From Flavobacterium enshiense (GTDB lineage Bacteria > Bacteroidota > Bacteroidia > Flavobacteriales > Flavobacteriaceae): a DNA stretch of 64,000 bases. The DNA lies in assembly GCF_022836875.1 (NCBI RefSeq), contig NZ_CP090376.1, positions 806,001 to 870,000 on the forward strand, given 5' to 3'. The translations under genes and the position numbers were made by a program. Below the pieces are notes generated by a model. That model saw only the letters and a list, made by a program, of their open reading frames with translations. It did no database searches and was not told the origin of the DNA. This document shows, in pieces, positions 48,507 through 57,124 of the stretch. Each line of letters begins with the position of its first letter. Position 1 is the stretch's first letter.

Positions 48507-48522
48507 TTTAGGCAAAACTAAA
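48507..48522. promoter_or_regulatory. Candidate MntR/DtxR operator
   Basis: TTTAG-GCAAAA-CTAAA is an inverted repeat with five-base arms and a six-base spacer in the short region between the divergent TonB receptor and mntR-like genes. It resembles, with shorter spacing, the TTTAG-containing sites near 30958 and 54011. Confidence 0.5.
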
Positions 48523-48548
48523 AATATATTTTGAATTAAAAAAATTTG

Positions 48549-48556
48549 TATTTTTG
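48549..48556 (+). promoter_or_regulatory. Probable -7 element of the mntR-like gene
   Basis: TATTTTTG is an exact TAnnTTTG match 19 bases before the ATG at 48576, with a TTTG 15 bases further upstream that could be a tight -33 element. The candidate operator lies just upstream. Confidence 0.52.
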
Positions 48557-48575
48557 GAAACGTAAAAAAAATATA

Positions 48576-49232
48576 ATGACCTACTCTGAAGAAAATTACC
48601 TGAAAGCGATATATCATCTTTCGTTAACCCAAAAACAGGGCGTGAGTACCAATGCTATTGCAGGCATGGTAGAAAGTAAAGCTTCGTCTGTGACTGATAT
48701 GATTAAAAAATTAGCAGAGAAGGAATTGGTAATTTATCAGAAATATCAGGGTGTCATGTTAACCGATAAAGGATTGCTGGCGGCCAAAATGATTGTGAGA
48801 AAGCACCGTTTGTGGGAAGTCTTTCTGGTGGAAAAGTTGGATTTTGCTTGGGATGAAGTGCATGATGTAGCCGAAGAACTGGAACATATAAAGTCGGAAA
48901 AACTGATAAACAAACTGGACGCCTTTTTAGGTTTTCCGACAGAAGATCCTCATGGCGACCCGATTCCTGATCGCAACGGAAATATCGTTAAAGTGGAAAA
49001 ACAGCTGTTATCGGAGTTTGAAGTGGGTCATACCGGAATTTGCGTGGGCGTTAAAGATTCGTCTTCCAGTTTTTTACAATATTTAGACAAACAGCAGATT
49101 GCCTTAGGTTCTAAAATCAAAATAATTGCAAAGGAAAGTTTTGATATGTCACTAACCATTGAAGTGGAGAAGAAACATATGATTATTTCGAATAAAATAG
49201 CAAGTAATCTCTTTGTAAAAAGAGTTTCATAA
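48576..49232 (+). CDS. DtxR/MntR-family metal-dependent repressor
   Basis: The start at 48576 (MTYSEENYL) gives 218 residues; a longer frame adds ten unlikely codons. It has the winged helix (about 5-65, with MVESKASSVTDMIKKLAEK), the metal-binding and dimerisation domain (about 70-140, with EVFLVEKLDF and HDVAEELEHI) and a C-terminal FeoA/SH3-like domain (about 150-215). It is the usual Bacteroidetes manganese or iron repressor. It lies six bases before the Nramp gene, its likely target. Confidence 0.9.
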   Translation: MTYSEENYLKAIYHLSLTQKQGVSTNAIAGMVESKASSVTDMIKKLAEKELVIYQKYQGVMLTDKGLLAAKMIVRKHRLWEVFLVEKLDFAWDEVHDVAEELEHIKSEKLINKLDAFLGFPTEDPHGDPIPDRNGNIVKVEKQLLSEFEVGHTGICVGVKDSSSSFLQYLDKQQIALGSKIKIIAKESFDMSLTIEVEKKHMIISNKIASNLFVKRVS

Positions 49233-49238
49233 AATAAT

Positions 49239-51119
49239 ATGGCAACAAAAACAAAATCATTAGAAGAAGTACACGAGTCGGTATCGGTTGTTCACAATAC
49301 CTCAATCTGGAAAAAAATACTGGCCTTCTTCGGGCCGGCCTACATGGTAAGTGTAGGGTATATGGATCCCGGAAACTGGGCCACTGATATCGCCGGGGGA
49401 AGTCAGTTCGGGTATACCCTGATTTGGGTTTTGCTGATGTCGAACATCATGGCCTTATTGCTTCAGAGTCTGAGTGCGCGATTGGGGATTGTCCGCCAGC
49501 GTGATTTGGCGCAGGCCTCGCGTGATACATATTCCAGACCGGTTAATTTTGTATTGTATTTTTTGGCCGAAATTGCCATCGCAGCCTGTGATTTAGCCGA
49601 AGTGCTGGGTATGGCCATCGGTTTGCAGTTACTTTTTGATATTCCGCTGCTTTGGGGGGTCAGCATTACCATGCTGGATACGTTTTTATTGCTTTTTCTT
49701 CTGAATAAGGGGATCAAAAAAATGGAAGCATTTATCATAGTGCTGGTGGCTATTATCGGGTTTTCGTTTTTGGTGGAGATGTTTTTGGCGAAACCGGAAA
49801 TTACCGAAATCGCCAAGGGAATCATTCCTTCTATTCCCAACAGCACTGCCTTGTATATCGCTATCGGGATTATCGGTGCCACCGTAATGCCGCATAATTT
49901 ATACCTGCATTCCTCTTTGGTACAAACCCGAAAATTTGACCGCACGGCCAAAGGAGTCAAACAGGCCATCCGCTATAATTTCTTTGATTCTTTGATTGCC
50001 TTAAACCTTGCCTTTTTTGTAAATGCCGCTATTTTAATATTGGCTGCGTCCACTTTTTATAAAAACGGAATGTTTGATGTGGCCGAGATTCAGGACGCCT
50101 ATAAATTTTTAGAGCCGCTTTTAGGGAGTCATTGGGCACCTACTTTATTTGCCATAGCTTTGATAGCGGCGGGGCAAAGTTCGACCATTACGGGAACTTT
50201 AGCGGGACAGATTGTGATGGAAGGCTATCTGAACCTGAGAATACAGCCTTGGGTGAGACGAATTATCACGCGCTTGATTGCCATAGTGCCGGCGTTTATT
50301 GCGATTGTTTATTTTGGGGAATCCGCAACGGGAAAATTACTAATTTTAAGTCAGGTAATTTTGAGTCTGCAATTGGGATTTGCCATTGTTCCCTTAATCC
50401 ATTTTGTAAGTGATGATAAAAAAATGAGAGGTTTCGCGATTGGAAAATACACTAAAATTGCTTCCTGGTTAATAGCTTTGGTAATCGTTTCGCTTAATGC
50501 CCGTTTGGTTTTTGACGAAATCAAAGGGTGGATTGAAACATCCGAGAATCCGGTTTATATCTGGGTTTTTGTGGTTCCGATGGCTGTTGCTGCGGCATTG
50601 CTTTTAATCTATATTATAGTCAAGCCTTTCATTGAAAAGACCATGGCAACACCAACCCTTGTTCCGCATATAAAAGAGATTGTGGTGAAGGAAGCAGAAA
50701 AACCTATTGTTTATTCGAAAATCGCCATCGCTTTGGATTTCTCGAAAACCGATCAGAAAAGTATTGAAAGTGCTTTGCAACTTGGCGGAAAGGAAGCGCA
50801 GTATACCATTATGCACGTAGTGGAATCGGTCGGGGCGATGGTATATGGCGATGAAATCGAGGATTTTGAGACCACAAGCGATCTTGGTTATCTGGAAAAA
50901 TACAAAGCTGCTTTGGAAGAAAAGGGATTTAAGGTAAATGTACAATTGGATTTCGGAAGTCCGAAGACAAGCATACCGAAAATGGTTAACGAAGGCGACT
51001 TTGATATTCTGATTCTTGGTGCGCATGGTCATAACTGGTTTAAAGATATGTTGTTCGGAACCACCGTGAATGCCGTTCGTCATAGTATTCATATTCCGCT
51101 GCTGATTATTCAGCATTAA
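49239..51119 (+). CDS. mntH: Nramp metal ion transporter fused to a universal-stress domain
   Basis: The 626-residue protein has an Nramp transporter part (about 1-465) with DPGNWATD (about 43-50) and MPHNLYLH (about 212-219), the two unwound metal-binding helices, and a C-terminal UspA-like domain (about 485-626) with IAIALDFS at its start and LILGAHGHNWFKDMLFGTT (nucleotide-binding GxHGH-type motif). It imports Mn2+ or Fe2+ with protons. The fused Usp domain may sense nucleotide or stress state. It is co-transcribed with the DtxR/MntR gene. Confidence 0.93.
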   Translation: MATKTKSLEEVHESVSVVHNTSIWKKILAFFGPAYMVSVGYMDPGNWATDIAGGSQFGYTLIWVLLMSNIMALLLQSLSARLGIVRQRDLAQASRDTYSRPVNFVLYFLAEIAIAACDLAEVLGMAIGLQLLFDIPLLWGVSITMLDTFLLLFLLNKGIKKMEAFIIVLVAIIGFSFLVEMFLAKPEITEIAKGIIPSIPNSTALYIAIGIIGATVMPHNLYLHSSLVQTRKFDRTAKGVKQAIRYNFFDSLIALNLAFFVNAAILILAASTFYKNGMFDVAEIQDAYKFLEPLLGSHWAPTLFAIALIAAGQSSTITGTLAGQIVMEGYLNLRIQPWVRRIITRLIAIVPAFIAIVYFGESATGKLLILSQVILSLQLGFAIVPLIHFVSDDKKMRGFAIGKYTKIASWLIALVIVSLNARLVFDEIKGWIETSENPVYIWVFVVPMAVAAALLLIYIIVKPFIEKTMATPTLVPHIKEIVVKEAEKPIVYSKIAIALDFSKTDQKSIESALQLGGKEAQYTIMHVVESVGAMVYGDEIEDFETTSDLGYLEKYKAALEEKGFKVNVQLDFGSPKTSIPKMVNEGDFDILILGAHGHNWFKDMLFGTTVNAVRHSIHIPLLIIQH

Positions 51120-51133
51120 TAAATAGTTTAGCA

Positions 51134-51529
51134 ATGAAAAATAAAATATTAGTTTACTGTGTCGGACTTTTGATGGCAGCGTGTGGCACCACCAAAATTA
51201 AGGGTGATCTCATCAACCAGAAGCTGGATGCAAAATCCGGAAAGGAAATCGTTTTGGTAAAAGTTAATAATGATTCCCGTTGTCCCGAGGGTGTGGAATG
51301 TGTTTGGGCCGGAGAAGTTACGTTTGAAGTCGCAGCCTATGAAAATGGGAAGGTGATGGAGCAGGTACAATTCACCTTAAACAAGAATACTTCCGAAGCC
51401 ATTAAAGCCTGGTTTGTTCTTCATCTCCCGGAAAGCAAGAAGGAACTTAAAACAATAGGGGTTTTGCCTTATCCTAAAGACGGTGTAAAAATACGTCCGG
51501 AAGAGTATTACATCAAACTGGTTTATTAG
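51134..51529 (+). CDS. Small lipoprotein of unknown function
   Basis: The 131-residue protein has a signal sequence with lipobox MAAC (Cys about 17) and a beta-rich domain containing SRCPEGVECVWAGE, a segment seen in uncharacterised Bacteroidetes lipoproteins. It starts 14 bases after the Nramp gene. The two cysteines in CPEGVEC could bind metal or form a disulfide. Role unknown. Its 3' end overlaps the convergent FeoB-associated peptide gene by four bases. Confidence 0.78.
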   Translation: MKNKILVYCVGLLMAACGTTKIKGDLINQKLDAKSGKEIVLVKVNNDSRCPEGVECVWAGEVTFEVAAYENGKVMEQVQFTLNKNTSEAIKAWFVLHLPESKKELKTIGVLPYPKDGVKIRPEEYYIKLVY

Positions 51530-51660
51530 TTACAACCACAGTTATTGTCACTTCCGCAATTTTTGCTGTTCTTCTTCTTTTTCCCAACGAATTTCTTCCA
51601 TAGAAACGCAAGGGAAAATCCCAGCAGTAAGTAAACAATTATTTCCTGAAAATCAATCAT
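51526..51660 (-). CDS. FeoB-associated Cys-rich membrane protein
   Basis: The 44-residue protein (start MIDFQEI at 51660) has one transmembrane helix (about 5-21), a Lys-rich stretch and a C-terminal cysteine cluster NCGSDNNCGCN. Such peptides follow feoB in many Bacteroidetes and are thought to assist ferrous iron transport or handling. Its start lies next to the feoB stop, so the order is feoA-feoB-peptide. Confidence 0.85.
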   Translation of the reverse strand: MIDFQEIIVYLLLGFSLAFLWKKFVGKKKKNSKNCGSDNNCGCN

Positions 51661-51661
51661 C

Positions 51662-53764
51662 TTATTTGAGTATTTGATAGGCAATAAGCGAGACGGTATA
51701 AGCAAAACCACTCATGAATACGAGTTGTACCAATGGCCATTTCCACGAATTGGTTTCTTTCTTAGTGATAGCCAGGGTTGAAGCACACTGCATGGCAAAG
51801 GCATAGAAAAACAGTAATGAAACCCCGGTGGCCAGATTGAAAATTTTCGTTCCGGTTATCGGATGCACTTCAGCAATCATTCGGTTTTTAATGGTCGTTT
51901 CCTCGTCAGAATGACTTCCCACGCTGTAAATCGTAGCCAAAGTTCCAACGAAAACCTCACGGGCCGCAAACGAACTGACCACGGCGATACCGATTTTCCA
52001 GTCGTAACCTAAGGGTTTTATAATCGGTTCAATGGATTTTCCCACGATTCCGATATAAGAGTTTTCCAGTTTATATGAAGCTACCAAATCGTCTTTATCT
52101 CCCGAAACCTCATTTTTCTGCAATTGTGTTGCAATGGTTTTTTCGGCATCTTCAAACGTTCTGCCCGGGCCATGCGAACCCAGAAACCACAAGATAACCG
52201 AAAGGGCCAAAATGATTTTTCCGGCACCTGTAACAAATGATTTCGTCTTTTCAACTACGTTGATGGCAACGTTTTTGAACATCGGTACTTTATAGCTTGG
52301 CATTTCCACCACAAAGTACGAATGTGATTTTATTTTCAGGATTTTGTTCAAAATATAGGCTGAAAAGATAGCCATTCCGAATCCTAAAAGATATAAGGTC
52401 ATCAAGGTTAAACCCTGTGTGTTGAATATTCCAAAAAGGCGCTTCTCCGGTATAATCAAAGAAATCAGGATGGCATACACCGGTAAACGTGCCGAACAGG
52501 TGGTGAACGGCGTAACCAGAATGGTAATCAGGCGCTCTTTCCAGTTTTCGATGTTTCGTGTTGCCATAATAGCCGGAATGGCACAGGCGGTTCCCGAAAT
52601 TAACGGGACAACGCTTTTTCCGCTCAAACCAAATTTTCGCATGATTTTATCCATAAGGAAAACCACACGGCTCATGTATCCGCTTTCTTCCAAGACCGAA
52701 ATGAACAGAAACAGGAAGGCAATCTGCGGGATAAAAATAATGATACCACCCAAGCCCGGGATAATTCCTTCGGAAATCAGATCGGTTAAAACACCAGCCG
52801 GAAGATTCGTTTTTGCATAGGAACTTAATGCGGCAAAACTACTGTCGATAAAATCCATCGGGATACTGGACCAATCAAAAATCGATTGGAAAATCAGCAT
52901 CATTATGGCGAAGAAAATAACGTAGCCGAAAACTTTATGGGTGAGTACTCTGTCTATCCGTTCTCTGATATCGGTTGCTTTCGATTTATCTACAGTATAA
53001 CCAATTTTCAGCGTATCATTGATAAACTGATAGCGTTTAACAGTCTCTTTTTGTTGAAGCCTTTTTAATTCGGCCTGCGGTTTGGCAAACGAATTGGCTT
53101 CAATAGTATTACGGTGGAGGTTGGCAAAATTCACATCCTGCGTGATAACCAGCCATAATTTATAAAGTAACTGATTTGGGAACGCACGGCGAAGATTGTC
53201 GAAATATTCGGGATCTATGCTGGATGCGTTCAAACACGGTTCCGTAGGAAGCTCGTGATGGTTGATAATCAGTTTTTTTAACTCATCGATCCCGGTTTTT
53301 TTTCGGGAACTTACCAGAGCAATCTTGGTTTTAAGTTGTTCCTCCAAAAACGGAATGTCTAAGGAAATACCCTTCGCAGTCATCCTGTCGGACATATTGA
53401 TCACCAAGATTGTCGGGATTTCCAGATCTTTAATCTGCGTGAAAAGCAACAGGTTTCGCTTTAAGTTTTCCACTTCGGAAACCACGACCGCCACATCCGG
53501 GAAATTGGCGTCATTTTTATTCATCAGCAACTCGATTACCACGCTTTCATCCATCGAACTCGCGTTCAGACTGTAGGTGCCGGGTAAATCAAGAATTGTT
53601 GCTTTGCTGTATTCGGATAGTTTTGCGAAACCTACTTTTTTATCAACAGTAATTCCGGGATAGTTTCCTACTTGCTGGTTCAGTCCTGTCAATTCATTGA
53701 AGACGGAAGTTTTTCCAACATTCGGATTTCCTATTAAGGCTACTTTTATGGTATTACGGTTCAT
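51662..53764 (-). CDS. feoB: Ferrous iron transporter B
   Basis: The 700-residue protein has an N-terminal G domain with GNPNVGKTSVFNEL (G1, about 13-26), DLPGTYSL (G3, about 58-65) and NMSD (G4), a GDI-like helical region (about 170-260), and a membrane domain with Gate motifs, e.g. the AIPAIMATR segment near 395. It imports Fe2+ in a GTP-dependent manner. feoA is three bases upstream. Confidence 0.95.
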   Translation of the reverse strand: MNRNTIKVALIGNPNVGKTSVFNELTGLNQQVGNYPGITVDKKVGFAKLSEYSKATILDLPGTYSLNASSMDESVVIELLMNKNDANFPDVAVVVSEVENLKRNLLLFTQIKDLEIPTILVINMSDRMTAKGISLDIPFLEEQLKTKIALVSSRKKTGIDELKKLIINHHELPTEPCLNASSIDPEYFDNLRRAFPNQLLYKLWLVITQDVNFANLHRNTIEANSFAKPQAELKRLQQKETVKRYQFINDTLKIGYTVDKSKATDIRERIDRVLTHKVFGYVIFFAIMMLIFQSIFDWSSIPMDFIDSSFAALSSYAKTNLPAGVLTDLISEGIIPGLGGIIIFIPQIAFLFLFISVLEESGYMSRVVFLMDKIMRKFGLSGKSVVPLISGTACAIPAIMATRNIENWKERLITILVTPFTTCSARLPVYAILISLIIPEKRLFGIFNTQGLTLMTLYLLGFGMAIFSAYILNKILKIKSHSYFVVEMPSYKVPMFKNVAINVVEKTKSFVTGAGKIILALSVILWFLGSHGPGRTFEDAEKTIATQLQKNEVSGDKDDLVASYKLENSYIGIVGKSIEPIIKPLGYDWKIGIAVVSSFAAREVFVGTLATIYSVGSHSDEETTIKNRMIAEVHPITGTKIFNLATGVSLLFFYAFAMQCASTLAITKKETNSWKWPLVQLVFMSGFAYTVSLIAYQILK

Positions 53765-53767
53765 AAA

Positions 53768-54004
53768 TCAGGGCTCCTCTATGATTTCAATACAAATCTC
53801 TTTTGCAGTTTCCAATCGAATTGCCACATGACTGTCATTAATAGTAACGTACAACGGATCGCCAAACGGAGCCACTTGTAAAAGCGTAACTTCGTTTCCT
53901 GGCAAACAGCCCATTTCGATTAATTTCAACGGAATCTCATCGACGTTAAAATCTCGAATCACGGCTTTTTGTTTGCGTTGCAACTGTGCTAAGGTAAGAG
54001 TCAA
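53768..54004 (-). CDS. feoA: FeoA family protein with a TTG start
   Basis: The 78-residue SH3-like protein has LIEMGCLPGNEVTLLQ and GDPLYVTINDSHVAIR, as usual in FeoA. The only start that fits the family's beginning is TTG at 54004, since an in-frame TAA lies six bases upstream. It stimulates FeoB. Two direct repeats lie immediately upstream. Confidence 0.9.
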   Translation of the reverse strand: MTLTLAQLQRKQKAVIRDFNVDEIPLKLIEMGCLPGNEVTLLQVAPFGDPLYVTINDSHVAIRLETAKEICIEIIEEP

Positions 54005-54007
54005 ACT

Positions 54008-54030
54008 TTATTTAGATTGAATTTAGATTG
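54008..54030. promoter_or_regulatory. Direct repeats upstream of feoA, candidate iron-responsive operator
   Basis: TTTAGATTG occurs twice (54011-54019 and 54022-54030) with an 11-base period, one helical turn, preceded by TTTA. The first unit with flanks matches the left arm of the palindrome upstream of the AraC-type gene (TTTATTTAGA-TGA). It lies four to 26 bases before the feoA start, a repressor-like position. Confidence 0.5.
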
Positions 54031-54100
54031 CAAAAATAAGGATTATAACGTTTGAAAAGGTGATAAAAGTCAATTTTGCTTAAATTTAAGATATGTTTGG

Positions 54101-54778
54101 CTATTGATCTTCTTCACTAAGGAAATTGATGTCTGCCAATAAGCGTTCCACTTCTTCTTTTTTGGTGCCGTCGTAAAATCCACGTACGCGTTGTTTACTG
54201 TCTACCAATACGAAATTTTCGGTGTGAACCATATCGTACAATTCTTCTGGTCTCCCTGTTTTTACTGCTAGGTAGGATTTTCGGGCGATGTAGTAAATAT
54301 CTTTTTTATTTCCTGTAACCAGATTCCATTTGCTGTCGATAACGCCCTTATTTATTGCATATTCTTTCAAAACGGATACGCTGTCAATGTCCGGGGTAAC
54401 CGAATGCGAAAGCAGCATTACTTTCGGATTGTCTTTGATTTGTTGTTGTAACCAGGACATGTTATCGGTCATCATCGGGCAGATGGTCTGGCAGGTAGTA
54501 AAGAAAAAGTCGGCCACATAAATCTTGCCTTCATAATTTTTCTGCGTAATGGTTTCCCCGTTCTGATTGGTAAAAGCAAAATCGGCAATATGATGTTCGT
54601 TCTTATTGGCAATATGCTGAATAGTAGAATCGACCAATTCCGGATTCACCATGGAAGGTGTATAGATAGGCAAAGTCTTCTTCGGTTTCAGTGCGGTATA
54701 AAATAAGCCGATGATGATAACGGATATGATTCCGAGGATGGTGAAAAAAGGAATATATTTTTTAAAAAAAGATAGCAT
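54101..54778 (-). CDS. SCO1/SenC-family protein
   Basis: The 225-residue protein has an N-terminal membrane anchor (about 10-30) and a thioredoxin-like fold with the copper-binding CQTICP motif (about 97-102) and a downstream His in MVHTENFV (about 185). SCO proteins deliver copper to the CuA site of cytochrome c oxidase or act as thiol reductants. Next to feoAB but separated by about 100 bases. Confidence 0.9.
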   Translation of the reverse strand: MLSFFKKYIPFFTILGIISVIIIGLFYTALKPKKTLPIYTPSMVNPELVDSTIQHIANKNEHHIADFAFTNQNGETITQKNYEGKIYVADFFFTTCQTICPMMTDNMSWLQQQIKDNPKVMLLSHSVTPDIDSVSVLKEYAINKGVIDSKWNLVTGNKKDIYYIARKSYLAVKTGRPEELYDMVHTENFVLVDSKQRVRGFYDGTKKEEVERLLADINFLSEEDQ

Positions 54779-55002
54779 GCGTAATTTTTTTGCAAATGTA
54801 CAATTTGTAACAAAAAATAGTGCAAAACCTTTTAATACAATATGTTAAATATTGGTATCGTATGTTATAATTCATAATTTTGGCTCGCGGTGTAACAATT
54901 TGAGAAGTTGTGATACCTATTTGACTGTGAGTAATTTATAATTTAAAATCTCAAAGATTGAATTGCTTCGGTTACCAAGAAACAAAAACAAATTATTAGC
55001 TT

Positions 55003-57060
55003 ATGAAAAAAAACATTGTAGTTGCAGGTTCGCTTGCCGTTTTTTCGCTGCTTTGCATGGATGCATCTGCGCAAGGTCCGAAACCTAAAAATCCGGGAAT
55101 CGATTTGGATTTGATGGATAAATCCGTAAAACCGGGAGATGATTTCTTTCGTTATGTAAACGGAACATGGTATGATAAAACGGAAATCCCGGCAGACAAA
55201 ACCCGTTGGGGAAGTTTTGATGAACTACGCCAGAATACCGATAACGATGCTTTGGCTATTTTAAAGGCTGCCGCAGCCAACAAAAATCTTGATCCGAAAT
55301 CCGATCAGGCAAAAGCGGTAAACGTGTACAAAACCTTTATGGATACCGTTAGCAGAAACAAATTAGGCATTACACCTTTGAAGTCTTATTTGGCTAAGAT
55401 CAATGCGGTGAAAAACATCTCTGATGTAAACAAGTTGATGATTGAAATGGAACCTCAGGGAGGTTTAGGTTTCTATGGAATCGGAATCAGTGCCGATGCT
55501 AAAAACAGTAACCGCAATGTGGTGTACCTTGGATTGGGGAGCTTAGGTTTACCGGACAGGGATTATTATGTTTCGGATGAAAAAGACTCAAAAGAAAAGC
55601 GTGAAAAATATGTGGCTCACGTAGCAAGAATGCTTCAGTTTTTAGGAGTAAAACCTGCGGATGCCAAAATTCAGGCAGAAAAGGTTTTGGCTTTAGAAAC
55701 GGAAATGGCTCGCCCGCGTTTAGACCGTGTGGAGCGTCGTGACCGTAGAAAAACCTACAACCCGATGTCTGTAGCTGACTTGCAGAAATTAACACCATCA
55801 GTAAACTGGAATAATTATATGACTGGTGTAGGGATCGGGAAGATCGATTCTTTGATTGTTTCCCAGCCTAAATACATGACGGCATTGGAAGGTATTTTCA
55901 AAGCAAACAAAGTAGAGGATTGGAAAGCTTACATGCGTTGGATGTTAATCAACAAATCTACCGGAGTATTGACAACCGATATCGAAACGGCAAATTGGGA
56001 GTTTTACAGCAAAGCATTGACCGGAGCTATAAAGCAGCGTCCGCGTGAGGAAAGAGCTTTACAAGTGGTTAACGGAACTGTAGGTGAGGCTTTAGGAAAA
56101 TTGTATGTAGAGCAAAAATTCCCGGCTGAGGCGAAAGCGAAAGCGAAAGAAATGATCGAAAATGTATTCCTTGCCTTCGAAAACCGCATCAACAACCTGC
56201 CTTGGATGACACCAGCAACACGTAAGGGGGCTATTGACAAGTTACATAAGGTAAATATCAAAATTGGTTATCCTGACAAATGGAAAGATTATTCTGCATT
56301 GGAAATTAAAGGAGTTGAGCAAGGCGGAACGTACTATGAGAACATGAAAAATGTTGCTAAGTGGGGCTTTGCTGAAAATATCGCTGATTTGAAAAAACCG
56401 GTAGACAAAACCAAATGGGGTATGTCTCCGCAAACGGTAAATGCATATTACAATCCATCATACAATGAAATCGTTTTCCCTGCCGCTATCTTACAGCCGC
56501 CATTCTACGACTATAAAGCAGATGATGCTGTAAATTATGGTGGAATCGGAGCTGTTATCGGTCACGAAATCTCACACGGTTTCGATGATTCAGGAGCGCG
56601 TTACAATGCTGAAGGTAATTTGGTAAACTGGTGGACTGAAGACGATTTGAAACAATTCACAGGTCTTGGTGGTGCTTTGGCTGCTCAGTACAGTGCTTTA
56701 GAGCCGCTTCCTGGTACTTTCGTTGACGGTAAATTTACCTTAGGTGAAAACATTGGTGATTTAGGAGGTGTAAACGCTGCTTATGACGGTTTACAAATCG
56801 CTTTGAAGAAAAAAGGAAATCCGGGCTTGATTGACGGATATACTCCGGAACAACGTTTCTACATTTCTTGGGGAACTATCTGGCGTTCAAAAATGAGAGA
56901 CGAAGCAATCAAAAATCAGGTGAAAACCGATCCGCATACACCGGGAATGTTCCGTGCGTATGTGCCATTGCAGAACGTTGATTCTTTCTACCAGGCTTTC
57001 GATATCAAAGAAGGTCAGAAGTTATACGTAAAACCGGAAAACCGAGTGAAAATTTGGTAA
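55003..57060 (+). CDS. Secreted M13-family metallopeptidase (neprilysin-like)
   Basis: The 685-residue protein has a signal peptide (about 1-23, ending ASAQ), the M13 N-terminal region with DDFFRYVNGTWYD, the zinc motif VIGHEISHGFDD (His about 523 and 527), ENIGDLGGVNAAYDGL (third zinc ligand Glu about 583), and the typical C-terminal end KPENRVKIW. It is a periplasmic or surface oligopeptidase. The family usually ends in Trp as here. It is a single gene before a convergent terminator. Confidence 0.93.
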   Translation: MKKNIVVAGSLAVFSLLCMDASAQGPKPKNPGIDLDLMDKSVKPGDDFFRYVNGTWYDKTEIPADKTRWGSFDELRQNTDNDALAILKAAAANKNLDPKSDQAKAVNVYKTFMDTVSRNKLGITPLKSYLAKINAVKNISDVNKLMIEMEPQGGLGFYGIGISADAKNSNRNVVYLGLGSLGLPDRDYYVSDEKDSKEKREKYVAHVARMLQFLGVKPADAKIQAEKVLALETEMARPRLDRVERRDRRKTYNPMSVADLQKLTPSVNWNNYMTGVGIGKIDSLIVSQPKYMTALEGIFKANKVEDWKAYMRWMLINKSTGVLTTDIETANWEFYSKALTGAIKQRPREERALQVVNGTVGEALGKLYVEQKFPAEAKAKAKEMIENVFLAFENRINNLPWMTPATRKGAIDKLHKVNIKIGYPDKWKDYSALEIKGVEQGGTYYENMKNVAKWGFAENIADLKKPVDKTKWGMSPQTVNAYYNPSYNEIVFPAAILQPPFYDYKADDAVNYGGIGAVIGHEISHGFDDSGARYNAEGNLVNWWTEDDLKQFTGLGGALAAQYSALEPLPGTFVDGKFTLGENIGDLGGVNAAYDGLQIALKKKGNPGLIDGYTPEQRFYISWGTIWRSKMRDEAIKNQVKTDPHTPGMFRAYVPLQNVDSFYQAFDIKEGQKLYVKPENRVKIW

Positions 57061-57080
57061 TCTGTTTTAATAAAGATTTG

Positions 57081-57113
57081 AAAATCCCAAGCTTATTATA
57101 GGCTTGGGATTTT
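57081..57113. terminator. Bidirectional terminator between M13 and S9 peptidase genes
   Basis: AAAATCCCAAGC and GCTTGGGATTTT form a perfect 12-base stem with a nine-base loop between convergent genes. Confidence 0.87.
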
Positions 57114-57124
57114 TTATTGAAATA

